A stretch of 64,000 nucleotides of DNA from WHTK01 sp965197795 (GCA_965197795.1 OZ240228.1:248001-312000), one strand, 5' to 3'; shown: positions 33,195 through 42,805, counted from the stretch's first letter. Notes: generated by a model not told the origin, from the letters alone. A program made the numbers and translations.

Positions 33195-34466
33195 GTGTAT
33201 CCGCCCGCGAGGCGTTTCCCGTGGACGTTGCTTCATGTCTTGGTGGTCGGCCTCGTAGCGGCCACAGCCCTGGGGACAGTCTCACTAGCGAACGAAGCAG
33301 ATGAGGGTACGGCACTCGTCGCCGGCGCCCAGACAGTTGACGCGATCGAGACGTCGGTTTTGCAAGCACGCAGCGGCGGCGAGCAAGACTCGACGTTTTC
33401 CGCACTGTCGCCGGTTTACGTTCCGCCGCCGCAATCGCAGGTCGCGCAGCGCGATCTCGTTCTGCGGACCCATATGCTGCCGCCACCAGCGTGCGTCGAA
33501 GACGCAGTACACCCGACTTTCTGCGTTTATACGGTCCAGCCCGGGGATACGCTGTCGGGCATCGCGCTGATTTACGGTCTCAGTGGTAACGAGCAGCTTT
33601 CGGCGGTCGAAATGCTGGCGCAAAGCAACAAGCCGGACGTGGTCAGCTCGGATGAGATCGTCCCGGGGCAGAAGCTCCGCCTGACGAAGCGAGTCGGGAT
33701 TATTCACACGGTGTTCTCCGCCAGCACGCTGAGCCAGATCGCCGGCCAGTACGGCGTGAGCGTCGAGGATGTCATCGCGGTGCCGGAGAACGGTATCGCC
33801 TCGGACGGAGGCATCGAGGTGGGGCAGGACATCCTGATCCCGGATCCGCAGCATCTGCCGCCCGTCGTGACGCCGGAGCTGCCGCCGATCCCCGCCCCGA
33901 CGGAGGATCCTGCCGTTCTCAACGACGACGCGCCGGAGCCGGTTGAACCGCCACCAGTCGAAACAACTGAGCCCGCCGAACCGACGCCGATTAGCAGGCC
34001 GGAGCCGATCGATACGGTCGGACCTGACCCGGAGGGCACGCCCGTGATCATCGTCTCTGACCTGGGCGACCGCCCAACCGAGGCCTCGGTTTATGGCTTC
34101 GTTTGGCCGGTCTGGGGAGCGATTTCAAGCTACTTCGGGCCGGGGCATCCGCTCGGTATCGACATCGACCTATACGAAGACCCGAACATGCCGGTTGGCG
34201 CGGCGAAGTCAGGCATCGTGACCTTCGCGGGCGGCAACACGTGCTGCTCTTACGGCCTCTACGTCATCGTGGAGCACGGCGACGGCACGAGTACGCTGTA
34301 CGCGCATCTCTCGCAGATTGACGTGGTGCAGGGTCAGGTGGTCAGCACCGGCCAGCTGCTGGGGTTCGCGGGCGACACCGGCTACGCGACGGGCAATCAC
34401 CTGCACTTCGAGGTGCGCATCGGTGACAACATCGTCGACCCGCTGATCTTCCTGCCGCAGCCGTAA
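33195..34466 (+). CDS. Membrane-anchored LysM-M23 peptidoglycan endopeptidase
   Basis: The 423-residue protein has an N-terminal anchor helix (LLHVLVVGLVAATALGTVSL, residues 12-31), two LysM modules (YTVQPGDTLSGIALIYG near 113; HTVFSASTLSQIAGQYGVS near 171), a Pro/Glu-rich linker (about 225-290) and a C-terminal M23 domain with GHPLGIDIDLYED, CCSYG, LYAHLS and HLHFEV. GTG 33195 is the first standard start; the frame is open upstream with Arg/Lys-rich codons that look like a real cytoplasmic tail, so the true start may be elsewhere. LysM binds peptidoglycan glycan, M23 cuts the peptide bridges. It shares the CCSYG and HPLGID features with the archaellum-cluster hydrolase. Confidence 0.9.
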   Translation: MYPPARRFPWTLLHVLVVGLVAATALGTVSLANEADEGTALVAGAQTVDAIETSVLQARSGGEQDSTFSALSPVYVPPPQSQVAQRDLVLRTHMLPPPACVEDAVHPTFCVYTVQPGDTLSGIALIYGLSGNEQLSAVEMLAQSNKPDVVSSDEIVPGQKLRLTKRVGIIHTVFSASTLSQIAGQYGVSVEDVIAVPENGIASDGGIEVGQDILIPDPQHLPPVVTPELPPIPAPTEDPAVLNDDAPEPVEPPPVETTEPAEPTPISRPEPIDTVGPDPEGTPVIIVSDLGDRPTEASVYGFVWPVWGAISSYFGPGHPLGIDIDLYEDPNMPVGAAKSGIVTFAGGNTCCSYGLYVIVEHGDGTSTLYAHLSQIDVVQGQVVSTGQLLGFAGDTGYATGNHLHFEVRIGDNIVDPLIFLPQP

Positions 34467-34467
34467 G

Positions 34468-35445
34468 CTATCCGGTCGCGAGGCGCGTGACGCCGCGCGT
34501 AATCAGAGCGCGAGCCAGGTCAAGCTTGAACTCGTTATGCTGCAACGGGGCAGCGCCTGCCAGCGCGATGTCGGCCGCGAGTGCAGACACATCCTCAGCC
34601 GGCTCGCGGCCTTCCAGCGCTGCCTCGGCATCGTGGACGCGCCATGGCGCCGGGGCCACGCCGCCGAGGACGAGCGGGACGTGCGTCATTCTCCCGTCGT
34701 TCAACTCATACCCAAGCGCCAGGCTGACGATGGGGAAGTCGCCGGCCGTACGCTCGCGGGCCTTGAAGTAGGAGCCACGCCACTCAGGCGGCACGGGCGG
34801 GACTGTGACGGCGGTCAGGACGTCGCCGGGCTCGAGCAGCGTTTCGCGCTGGGGGTCGGTGGCGGCGACCGCGTAGAACGCCTCGAGCGCCACTTCGCGC
34901 GCGCCGCCGGGGCCTTCGATCGTCGCGACCGCGGCAACCGCTATGAGCGGCGGGGCAAGGTCGGAAGCGTTCACCGCATAGCAGCCCGGGCCATCGAAGA
35001 CGGAGAGGTATGACTGATAGGGGGTCTCGGCCGCCGGGCAGCCCTCGCCGCCTTTCTTGAGGCAGCTGACCAAAGCGTGACGGAAGTGGAGGCAGCGCGG
35101 TCGCTGGCAGAGATTGCCGCCTAGCGTGCCCTGATTGCGAATCTCCGGAGTCGCTACGCTTCGCGCTGCCTCGGTCAGGATGCGGTAGGGGCCGCTCAAC
35201 AGCGGGCTGCCTTCGAGCTCGGCGATGGTGGTCAGCGCTCCGACGCGTAGACCGTCCGGGCTGGTTTCGAGGCCGCGCAATGCCTCGATACGCGCCAGGC
35301 TGACGAGCTGCCCATAGTCAGCGCTGCCTTCCTTGAGCTCGCCGAGCAGGTCGCTGCCGCCCGCGATCAGCCGCGCTCCGGCCGTGGACGACTCGGCAAT
35401 GGCTTCGCCGATGCTGGACGGCTCGATGAAGGTGATGGGTCTCAC
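34468..35445 (-). CDS. Molybdenum hydroxylase medium (FAD-binding) subunit
   Basis: The 325-residue protein shows the CoxM/XdhB FAD motifs: AGARLIAGGSDLLGELKEG near residue 23 and TLGGNLCQRPRCLHFRH near 107. The C-terminal CO_deh_flav_C region spans about 215-320. GTG 35445 overlaps the large-subunit stop (GTGA). The insertion CLKKGGEGCPAA near residue 130 is typical of the YagS/4-hydroxybenzoyl-CoA reductase-like group that can bind an extra [4Fe-4S] cluster. It passes electrons from the small subunit's clusters to an acceptor. Confidence 0.9.
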   Translation of the reverse strand: MRPITFIEPSSIGEAIAESSTAGARLIAGGSDLLGELKEGSADYGQLVSLARIEALRGLETSPDGLRVGALTTIAELEGSPLLSGPYRILTEAARSVATPEIRNQGTLGGNLCQRPRCLHFRHALVSCLKKGGEGCPAAETPYQSYLSVFDGPGCYAVNASDLAPPLIAVAAVATIEGPGGAREVALEAFYAVAATDPQRETLLEPGDVLTAVTVPPVPPEWRGSYFKARERTAGDFPIVSLALGYELNDGRMTHVPLVLGGVAPAPWRVHDAEAALEGREPAEDVSALAADIALAGAAPLQHNEFKLDLARALITRGVTRLATG

Positions 35446-37640
35446 GCCGTCACGCCGCCGGTCTTGAGCGCAGAGAGTACGCGATTGGGCGCCTCGTGCA
35501 GCCAGACGCCCGTCGCGTTGGCGAAGGCGTTGGAGACCGCCGCGAAGACGGGCACCACGGGCGGCTCCCTGAGCGCCTTGGCGCCGAACGGCCCCAGTGG
35601 GTCCGGCTCGCCGCAGAACAACACCTCGATCGCCGGGAAGTCGACGAAGCTAGTGAACTTGTGCTCCAGGAAGCTGGCGTTGAGTGTCACGCCGAGGCGC
35701 TTGTCGATGAACATCTCCTCCCGCATGGCGATGCTGAGGAACTGCAGCACTCCGCCGGAGACCTGGTTCTCGGCCAAGCGCGGGTTGATGATGCGGCCCG
35801 AGTCGTGGGCCGTCACGTAGCGCAGGATGCGGATGCGGCCGGTCGTGACGTCGGCCTCGACTTCGCAGAAGTGCGCCGCGAAGGAGTTGAGGACGTGCAG
35901 CGTGCTGCCGGATTGCACGGACCCCGTACCGATGACCTCGCCGCTGAGGCCACTGGCCAGCGAGGCCCAACCCTCGCCACCGGAGGACACCTCACGCAGC
36001 TGGCGCAGTGCGTCTTCGGCCGCTTGTTTGACGGCGTTTCCGGAGGTCATCGTCGTGGCAGATCCCGCGGTTGTGTGCGCCGGGGGTGTGGTGCCGGTGT
36101 CGGCAAGCACCATGCGAATCGAATCCAGCGGCGCTCCCAGTGTCGCGGCGGCTATCTGGGCCAGCACGGTTTCGGAGCCCTGTCCAACGTCGACAACGCC
36201 GATCGAGACCAGGACGTCACCGCCGGGAGCGACGCGAACCTCTGCATCCGCAGTGACGTTGCCGCCGCCCTTGTAGTTGCCGAGCGCCACGCCGATGCCG
36301 CGCCGAATCGGCCCGGACGCGGCGCCGTTGGGCTGACGACGCGCGCGCCAGCCGATGCGCTCGGCGCCCTGCAGGATGCAGTCGCGCAAGCCGTTGCTCG
36401 AGAACGGGACACCGCCTTCCACCGGCTGGTCGGGGACCAGCTCACCGGCCGGTGTCTGGCGCTGGCCGGGCTGGCCTTCCAGCTTGACGTGGTGCGCCAG
36501 GCGATAGTCCAACGGATCAGCGCCCGTCTGCGCTGCGATCTGATCGATCAGCACCTCGAGGGCGAAGTGGCCCAGCGGCGCTCCGAGGCCGCAGAAGGAG
36601 CCTCCGGCCGGCCGGTTCGTGTAGGCGGTGCGGCCTTCGAATCGCGCGTTCGGTGTCGTATAGAGGTAGATCGGCCCCTGGCCGATGCTTCGCGTCACGC
36701 CCATGCCCGAGGCCACGTAGGCGCCCGCGTTCATCACGGCGCGCATGTCGACGGGGAGCGGGGCGCCGGAAGCGTCGACGCCGATTTCGAGGTCGATGTC
36801 GGTCTCCTGACGGTTGCGGCCGGCGGTGAACTCCTCGGCGCGGCTGTACTCGATGCGCACCGGTCGTCTGGCTTGTCGAGCCACGAGGGCGGTCAGGGCG
36901 CCGAGACGGCTCTCGTCCTTGGCGCCGAAGCCGCCGCCCATCGTGGTGCAGATGACGCGGACGTTGGCCTCGGGAATCTGCAGCACGCGGGCAAGGTTGC
37001 GCCTGTCGACGGCGTGGACAGCGCGGCTGGTCTTCCAGATCGTCACGCTGTCACCGTCCCACTCCGCCAGCGCGGCGCGTGTTTCCCTGCCGGCCGGGCT
37101 GTGCATCTGGGTGTGGAAGCTGGCGTTGAAGCGACGCGCCGCGGAGGCCATGCCGGACGCTACGTCGCCGCGCTCAACGACGAGCGCATCGCCGCCGACG
37201 AGGTTGCCCGGCGCGTGCTCGTGGAGAACGGGCGCACCTTGAGCCAGTGCTCCGCCGGCGTCGAAGACGGGTGGCAGGACTTCGTAGTCGACCTCGATCA
37301 ACGACAGGGCATCCTCGGCGAGCGACTCGCGCTCCGCGGCAACCACGGCCACTTCGTCGCCGACGAAGCGAAGCAGCGGGTCCAGCGGCAGCAGGTCGGC
37401 GTCGATCCGCTCCTGAGGTACGTCCTGGTAGGTCAGCACGCCGTGAACCCCCGGCAGTGCCAGAGCCCTGGAGGCGTCGATGCTGCGGACGCGGGCGTGC
37501 GGGTGCGGGCTGCGCAGGATGCGCCCATAAAGCATGCCGGGACGCTTCAAGTCAGCCGTGTACTCGGCGGCGCCACGAACCTTGGCGTCGAGGCCGCTGC
37601 GCGAAACGGACTCACCGATGAAGGCCGGGCTCTGCGTCAC
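35442..37640 (-). CDS. Molybdenum hydroxylase large subunit
   Basis: The 732-residue subunit starts SRSGLDAKVRGAAEYTADL near residue 9, includes GGGFGAKDESRLG near 236 and GGSFCGLGAPLGHF near 345 in the cofactor-binding region, and ends with GPFGAKALREPPVVPVFAAV near 690, which holds the active-site Glu. There is no CoxL-type selenyl/Cys loop. GTG 37640 overlaps the small-subunit gene by four bases, and its end overlaps the medium-subunit gene. Operon order is small, large, medium. Likely substrates are N-heterocycles or aldehydes. Confidence 0.92.
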   Translation of the reverse strand: MTQSPAFIGESVSRSGLDAKVRGAAEYTADLKRPGMLYGRILRSPHPHARVRSIDASRALALPGVHGVLTYQDVPQERIDADLLPLDPLLRFVGDEVAVVAAERESLAEDALSLIEVDYEVLPPVFDAGGALAQGAPVLHEHAPGNLVGGDALVVERGDVASGMASAARRFNASFHTQMHSPAGRETRAALAEWDGDSVTIWKTSRAVHAVDRRNLARVLQIPEANVRVICTTMGGGFGAKDESRLGALTALVARQARRPVRIEYSRAEEFTAGRNRQETDIDLEIGVDASGAPLPVDMRAVMNAGAYVASGMGVTRSIGQGPIYLYTTPNARFEGRTAYTNRPAGGSFCGLGAPLGHFALEVLIDQIAAQTGADPLDYRLAHHVKLEGQPGQRQTPAGELVPDQPVEGGVPFSSNGLRDCILQGAERIGWRARRQPNGAASGPIRRGIGVALGNYKGGGNVTADAEVRVAPGGDVLVSIGVVDVGQGSETVLAQIAAATLGAPLDSIRMVLADTGTTPPAHTTAGSATTMTSGNAVKQAAEDALRQLREVSSGGEGWASLASGLSGEVIGTGSVQSGSTLHVLNSFAAHFCEVEADVTTGRIRILRYVTAHDSGRIINPRLAENQVSGGVLQFLSIAMREEMFIDKRLGVTLNASFLEHKFTSFVDFPAIEVLFCGEPDPLGPFGAKALREPPVVPVFAAVSNAFANATGVWLHEAPNRVLSALKTGGVTA

Positions 37641-38117
37641 GGTGTGCCTCCGGCGGCGCCGGTTGCGGCAGCGGCAATGCGGTCGTAGGCGTTCCAGCGG
37701 CAGACGTGGCCGACCAGCTCCCAGCGCAACGCCAGCTCATTCATTGAGGCGTTGTGCTTCAACGCCGCGTAGGCCGCGACGGCGAACCCCGGCACGCAGA
37801 AGCCGCACTGGCCGCCATCCTGCGCCACGAAGGCGTCTAGTATGGGCGCGAAGTCGGGGCGTGCTGCCAGGCCCTCTACGGTCGTGATTGTTTTGCCGCG
37901 GACCTGCATCGCCAGCAGGTTGCAGGCGAGCATCGGCCTCTCGTCGACTAGGACGGTGCCAAGCGCCGCATTCGCCGCGGTCGCAGGCCCGTTTGGCGCC
38001 CGTGAGGTCGAGGTCCTCCCGTAGCACGTCTAGCAGTGAGGCGCGATGCTCAGCCTGTACGGTCCGGCCTTCGCCGTTGACGTTGACTTCGATTTCGGAG
38101 GCGGCCTCAGATGCCAT
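37637..38117 (-). CDS. Molybdenum hydroxylase small [2Fe-2S] subunit (frameshifted)
   Basis: About 160 residues. The N-terminal ferredoxin-like domain carries KRACDRGECGA; one extra C in the cc at 37959-37960 breaks the frame, and removing it gives CGACTVLVDERPMLAC, restoring the fourth Cys. The C-terminal helical domain has CGFCVPGF, but the last motif reads GHVCRWNAYDRI where the family has GNLCRCTGY: a ligand Cys is Trp here. Unless this too is an error (the codon is TGG against TGC), the second cluster would be incomplete. It is the first gene of the S-L-M operon. Confidence 0.85.
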
Positions 38118-38194
38118 GGGGCGAATTCTAAAGCCGACGCCGGTTCGCGGGCGAGCTGACGAGTCACCGCCGCTGTTACACTCGCTTCAGAGTT

Positions 38195-39142
38195 GTGAAT
38201 AACCTTTCCGCCGCCGTCGACGTGCCGTTGATTGAGACCCGTGACCTCACCAAGCGTTACGGCAGTCAAGTCATGGCGCTCGATACGCTTTCCCTGCGCG
38301 TGGGCCCGGGAGTCACGGGCCTCGTGGGCGCCAACGGGGCGGGCAAGAGCACTTTGATCAAGATTCTCTTAGGCTTGCTGAGTCCGACGTCCGGCGATGT
38401 CACGCTGCTGGGCTACGACGTCGCGACGCAGGGCCCGACGCTGAGGCAGTACGTGGGCTACATGCCCGAGCACGACTGCCTGCCGCCCGACGTGAGCGCG
38501 ACGGACTTCGTGATCCACATGGCGCGGATCAACGGTCTGCCCGGTCCCGCGGCGCGTGAGCGCACCGCCGAAACGCTGCGCCATGTCGGCCTTTTCGAGG
38601 AGCGCTACCGGCCCATTGGTACGTACTCCACCGGCATGAAGCAGCGCGTCAAACTGGCGCAGGCGCTGGTGCACGACCCGAAGCTGGTGATGCTGGATGA
38701 GCCGACAAACGGCCTCGACCCGGCCGGTCGCGACGAGATGCTGGACCTGATCCGGCGCGTCGGCCTCGAATTCGGCATCTCGATGCTGATGTCTTCGCAC
38801 CTGCTGGGCGAGATCGAGCGCGTCTGCGACCACCTCGTGGTGATCGACACGGGGCGCCTGATGCGTGCAGACACGATCGCTTCGTTCACGGGTGAGATGC
38901 AGGTCCTGACAGTCGAGGTGGACGAGAAGCAGGACGAGCTCATGGCTCGCCTCGAGGCCAAAGGGCTGACTGTCGCCGCCGACGGCACGCTGCTTCTGGT
39001 CAACATCGACGGCCAGCAGCCGTACGACGTCGTGCGCGACGAGGTCGTCGACCTGGGTATTGGTTTGCTGCGAATGGAGCAGCGCCGGCATCACCTCGAG
39101 GACCTGTTCCGGGCCGAGTCTGAGGATACGGTCGATGTCTGA
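38195..39142 (+). CDS. ABC-2 type exporter, ATP-binding protein 1
   Basis: The 315-residue ATPase has Walker A GANGAGKSTLIK near residue 47, signature YSTGMKQRVKLAQAL near 146 and Walker B LVMLDEPTNGLDPAGR near 167, followed by the H-loop MSSHLLGEIE. The C-terminal 90 residues are the accessory domain common to NatA/CcmA-like exporters. GTG 38195 is the chosen start. It overlaps the next gene by eight bases and opens a four-gene operon of two ATPase-permease pairs. Confidence 0.93.
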   Translation: MNNLSAAVDVPLIETRDLTKRYGSQVMALDTLSLRVGPGVTGLVGANGAGKSTLIKILLGLLSPTSGDVTLLGYDVATQGPTLRQYVGYMPEHDCLPPDVSATDFVIHMARINGLPGPAARERTAETLRHVGLFEERYRPIGTYSTGMKQRVKLAQALVHDPKLVMLDEPTNGLDPAGRDEMLDLIRRVGLEFGISMLMSSHLLGEIERVCDHLVVIDTGRLMRADTIASFTGEMQVLTVEVDEKQDELMARLEAKGLTVAADGTLLLVNIDGQQPYDVVRDEVVDLGIGLLRMEQRRHHLEDLFRAESEDTVDV

Positions 39143-40034
39143 GCAGACGACGCCGTCCCGTCTCCAGACCGGCATCTACGACCTCGGTTACCACTCTTAC
39201 GATGGTCAGCGACTCGGGCGTACCTACGCCATCGTGTCGTTGTTTACGTATAGCCTGCGAGCCGTTTTCGGCATCGGCCGCTCCTGGGTCGCCAAGGCCT
39301 TCGCGATGGGCCTGGCCTTGATCGCGCTGATCCCGGCGCTCGTTCAGCTGGCCGTGGCCGCGATTGCGCCCGGGGAGTTTGAGTTCGCCCGGTTCGAGAA
39401 CTACTTCGGCTTCGTAAATATCGTCCAGGCGTTGTTCTGCGCCGTTGCGGCGCCGGAGGTTGTCGGCCGAGACCAGAGGCATCACACGCTCGCACTGTAC
39501 TTCTCGCGTGCCCTTTCTCGCGTTGACTACGTCACTGCGAAGCTGGCGGCACTCCTCGCGGGCCTATTGATCGTCTTGCTAGTGCCCCAGGCGTTTCTGC
39601 TGATTGGCAACGCCGTCGCGACGGAGGCGGTCGTCGACTACCTCAACGACAACCTCAACGAGATACCGCGAATCGTTGCAAGCTCGCTTGTCATCGCGGC
39701 GATGATGGGATCGCTATCGCTGGCGATTGCGTCGCAGACATCGCGCAGGGCATGGGCAACCGGGGCAGTGATCGTCTACTTCGTGATTACGACTGCGCTG
39801 GGGTCAATCTTGAACGAGACCATCTCCAGCGCCGATGGTGACTTCGCGCTCTTGATCAGTCCTGTGGCCGTGCTAGAAGGGACGGTGTACTGGATCTTCA
39901 GTGCAACGCCCGATCTCGATTCACAAGTATTTGATGTGAGTTTCGACGGTGTGTACTTCTTTGCTGCGGCCGTTGGATACTCGTTGCTCAGCGCTGCGAT
40001 TGTCTTCCGCCGCTTCGCGAGGATGAGCGTATGA
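39135..40034 (+). CDS. ABC-2 type exporter, permease 1
   Basis: The 299-residue protein begins with a polar stretch, GIYDLGYHSYDGQRLGRTYAI in two parts near residues 13-33, as seen in exporter permeases linked to such ATPases. It then has about six hydrophobic segments. It overlaps both neighbours (ATG 39135 within the end of ATPase 1; ATGA with ATPase 2). Substrate unknown. Confidence 0.88.
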   Translation: MSEQTTPSRLQTGIYDLGYHSYDGQRLGRTYAIVSLFTYSLRAVFGIGRSWVAKAFAMGLALIALIPALVQLAVAAIAPGEFEFARFENYFGFVNIVQALFCAVAAPEVVGRDQRHHTLALYFSRALSRVDYVTAKLAALLAGLLIVLLVPQAFLLIGNAVATEAVVDYLNDNLNEIPRIVASSLVIAAMMGSLSLAIASQTSRRAWATGAVIVYFVITTALGSILNETISSADGDFALLISPVAVLEGTVYWIFSATPDLDSQVFDVSFDGVYFFAAAVGYSLLSAAIVFRRFARMSV

Positions 40035-40957
40035 CGAGCACAGAGACCGCCGCGCTGACGCTTAGCAACGTATCGCGCTGGTACGGCAATGTGGTGGCCG
40101 TCAACGACATCTCCTTCGAACTCGGACCCGGGATTACGGGCCTGCTAGGGCCCAACGGCGCCGGCAAGTCAACCCTGCTGCACATGCTGGCCGGGCTGTT
40201 GGAACCGTCGAACGGCAACGCGCTGGTCAACGCGGAGGCGGCCTGGCGAAATCCCGAGATCTATCGCCTGGTTGGGTTTGTGCCGGAGCGCGAAGCCATC
40301 TACCCGTTCCTCAGCGGCCTCGATTTCGTCAGGCTGAGTGCTCGGCTGCACGGCCTACCGGATCCGGAGGCGGCCGCGTTGCGTGCCGTCGACGAAGTCG
40401 AGATGGCCGACGCGAAGGACCGCGTGATCGGCGGCTACTCGAAGGGCATGAAGCAACGCATCAAGATCGCCGCGGCGATCGTTCATCAGCCGCCGATCCT
40501 GCTGCTGGACGAACCGTTCAACGGAGCCGACCCACGCCAGAGGCTGCGCATGATGGAGATGCTGCAGCGCATGGCGGCGGACGGCGCGACGATCGTCTTT
40601 TCGTCGCACATCCTCGAAGAGGTGGAGCGGCTGGCCGAGAACGTGCTCGTCATCGTCGCGGGCAGGCTGGCCGCCTCGGGTGACTTCCACGAGATACGCC
40701 GCCTGATGACGGACCGGCCGCATACGCTGCGGGTGCGCTCGAGCGACGACCGGCGCTTCGCCGCGGCGCTGATCGGCCAGGAGCCGGTGTTCGGTGTTGA
40801 TATCGAGTCCGAGGGACTGACGATCCAGGCGTCGGACCTCGTGGCATTCGCGCGGGTTGCGCCCGTCGTGGCGCGCGACTGCAGCATCACCGTGTACGAG
40901 CTGTCACCCACCGACGAATCGCTCGAGAGCGTGTTCTCCTACCTGGTGCGCCGATGA
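40031..40957 (+). CDS. ABC-2 type exporter, ATP-binding protein 2
   Basis: The 308-residue ATPase has Walker A GPNGAGKSTLLHMLAG near residue 40, signature YSKGMKQRIKIAAAIVHQ near 137 and Walker B ILLLDEPFNGADPRQR near 157, with the H-loop SSHILEEVE. ATGA overlaps join it to permease 1 and permease 2. Its sequence differs clearly from ATPase 1, so the two pairs may form one four-part exporter or two exporters. Confidence 0.93.
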   Translation: MTSTETAALTLSNVSRWYGNVVAVNDISFELGPGITGLLGPNGAGKSTLLHMLAGLLEPSNGNALVNAEAAWRNPEIYRLVGFVPEREAIYPFLSGLDFVRLSARLHGLPDPEAAALRAVDEVEMADAKDRVIGGYSKGMKQRIKIAAAIVHQPPILLLDEPFNGADPRQRLRMMEMLQRMAADGATIVFSSHILEEVERLAENVLVIVAGRLAASGDFHEIRRLMTDRPHTLRVRSSDDRRFAAALIGQEPVFGVDIESEGLTIQASDLVAFARVAPVVARDCSITVYELSPTDESLESVFSYLVRR

Positions 40958-41691
40958 TCGGCTTCATCTTCGGCCTGACGTTAAGACAGCTCGTGTTTCG
41001 CAAGAGCACGCTGCTGCTCCTGCTGCTGGCCGTGATACCGGCGCTGATCGCCGTTGTCTTTGAGGTCGGTAACAACGGTGAAACGCTGCCTGAGGAATTC
41101 GCCGTCGAGGTGCTGTCCGTCTGGCTGATAACCACGACGGTGCTGCCGCTGACGTCGGTGCTTTTCGGGACCTCGGTGCTTGGCGATGAACTGGAGGACG
41201 GTACGGTGATCTATTTGCTGACCAAGCCCGTACAGCGCTGGCTGATCCTGCTGCCGAAAGTCGCCGCCGCCTGGCTTCTCACCACGGCGCTCGTCGTCGC
41301 GTCGCTTTTCATTTCGGTGATGATCGTACTGGGTGGCGACGGCGGCTCGATTGTGCTGGGATTCGGTGTCGCGGCAGCAGTCGGAGCACTGGCCTACGCG
41401 GTGGTCTTCACGCTGCTGAGCATCGTGACCAGCCGGGCCCTGATCGCCGGCCTGATCTTCGTCTTCATCTGGGAAGGTGCCCTAACCGGCATCTTCGAAG
41501 GCGTGCGCCTTCTGAGCATCCGCCACTACACGCTTGGCCTCGCCGACTGGCTGGCCGACGCACCAGACGCGTATCTCGAGGCTTACGTTGGCGGCGTGAC
41601 GGCGCTGATCCTGAGTGCCGTGGTCATTATCGCCGGGTTCATGTACGCGAACCAGCGCCTGCGGCGGGTCGAGATCAGGGAAGCTATCTAA
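40954..41691 (+). CDS. ABC-2 type exporter, permease 2
   Basis: The 245-residue protein has six hydrophobic segments, with the family feature LFGTSVLGDELEDGTVIYLLTKPV in two parts near residues 70-93 (the EDGT...YLLTKP loop common in ABC-2 permeases, including NosY-like ones). It ends the operon; the next gene follows 90 bases later. Confidence 0.9.
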   Translation: MIGFIFGLTLRQLVFRKSTLLLLLLAVIPALIAVVFEVGNNGETLPEEFAVEVLSVWLITTTVLPLTSVLFGTSVLGDELEDGTVIYLLTKPVQRWLILLPKVAAAWLLTTALVVASLFISVMIVLGGDGGSIVLGFGVAAAVGALAYAVVFTLLSIVTSRALIAGLIFVFIWEGALTGIFEGVRLLSIRHYTLGLADWLADAPDAYLEAYVGGVTALILSAVVIIAGFMYANQRLRRVEIREAI

Positions 41692-41781
41692 GCAGAAACC
41701 CGCGAACGGGTATCAACTTTCCCGTAATTCTGCCGATCCTTCTGCAGTTCCGCATGCAGCAACCTCGCTACAGGTGGTGAC

Positions 41782-42360
41782 ATGGCGCCGTTGAACTTCT
41801 CCCAGCTTTTAAACCGCATTCTTGGCCCGAATGAGGCCGATTCATATAGCGACGTCAGGCTCATCGACCCCCTGACTCGTCTGCCTACGCGCCACGCGAT
41901 CGTGCTGGAGTTGAAACGCTGCCTTGCAAGATCGCGTCAGAAGCACCCCGTGGCGCTGGCGATCGTGGACTTCTCGAACGTGCAGGGCCTTGTCGAGAAC
42001 GGGGAGTCGGTTGGTCCCGAGCTGCTCGCCCGCCTCGCCCACCTGATGACCTCAGTGGCCCCGGATCATACCGTCGGACATCTGCGCGACCGCGAGTTCG
42101 CAGTCATCCTGAATGACGTACCGGTTACCGAGGTGGAGCACTTGGCAGATGAGATCATCAGCTCCGTACGCAGCGACGCATCGCTGGCAGCCGAGCGGCG
42201 ATACATCGCAACGATCATCGGCATCGGTTACAGCAGCAGGGGAGACTGTCGCGCGCCCCAGCTGATGGCACTGGCCGACATTGCGCTGCACTACGCGTTA
42301 GTGACGGGGCGAGGATGCCACGTCATCGTCGACAGCGTTCCTGGACGAAAGGCCGCCTAA
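41782..42360 (+). CDS. Degenerate GGDEF-domain protein
   Basis: The 192-residue protein has a short N-terminal helix, then DPLTRLPTRHAIVLELKRCL near residue 30, which is the opening of a GGDEF domain, and LAIVDFSNVQGLVENG near 58. The signature loop is DREFAVIL near 102 in place of GGDEF, so cyclase activity is unlikely. The C-terminal LMALADIALHYALVTGRGCHVI matches the usual end of the domain. Soluble. ATG 41782 has AGGTGGTGAC upstream. It may sense nucleotides or interact with other signalling proteins. Confidence 0.8.
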   Translation: MAPLNFSQLLNRILGPNEADSYSDVRLIDPLTRLPTRHAIVLELKRCLARSRQKHPVALAIVDFSNVQGLVENGESVGPELLARLAHLMTSVAPDHTVGHLRDREFAVILNDVPVTEVEHLADEIISSVRSDASLAAERRYIATIIGIGYSSRGDCRAPQLMALADIALHYALVTGRGCHVIVDSVPGRKAA

Positions 42361-42426
42361 CAATCACCTCGCAGCGCTAGAATAGCGTCCTCCGGGAACG
42401 GAGCACGGAGGCGATTGGAGGCGAGC

Positions 42427-42805
42427 GTGAAGATCGACGCCGAGACTTCGAGACAGCTACGTCCCTGGTTTCCCGAGCTCGACATGCGGAGCGTCACACT
42501 GGTCGATGCATGGCCGCTAAACGCCGTGGTCAAAAACCTCCTGCGCCAGGGCGCGATGACGATCGCCGTTGATCTTTTACGGCAAGGCAAGCTTCAATCC
42601 TCAGGATCCGAGGTCCATCGCCCTTCTGGCTCATGAGCTGAAGCACGTAGAGCAGTACCGCGCCATGGGCCACTTCGGGTTCCTGATGCGCTACTTTCGT
42701 GATAGAGCACGCAACGGATTCGAGTACAGCAAGACGCTGCCTCTGGAAAAGGCGGCGTACGACCTGCAGGCTGAGGTTCTGGAGGCGTTGACGGGGTCCG
42801 CCTAA
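42427..42805 (+). CDS. DUF4157-like HExxH protein (frameshifted)
   Basis: About 125 residues. GTG 42427 has GGAGG five bases upstream. The frame breaks near 42568; removing one base joins QGAMTIA to LIFYGKASFNPQDPRS. The core LLAHELKHVEQYRAMG carries an HExxH-type zinc motif as in DUF4157 proteins, which are often fused to toxins or phage-tail modules and here stand alone. No signal peptide. Protease activity is not proven. Confidence 0.7.

Noticed and set aside
35496..37688. A 730-codon open frame on the plus strand opposite the molybdenum hydroxylase large subunit
   Set aside because: It is antisense to a clearly homologous gene, has Arg/Gly/Ala/Val-rich low-information sequence and no recognisable domain; long antisense frames are expected in GC-rich DNA.
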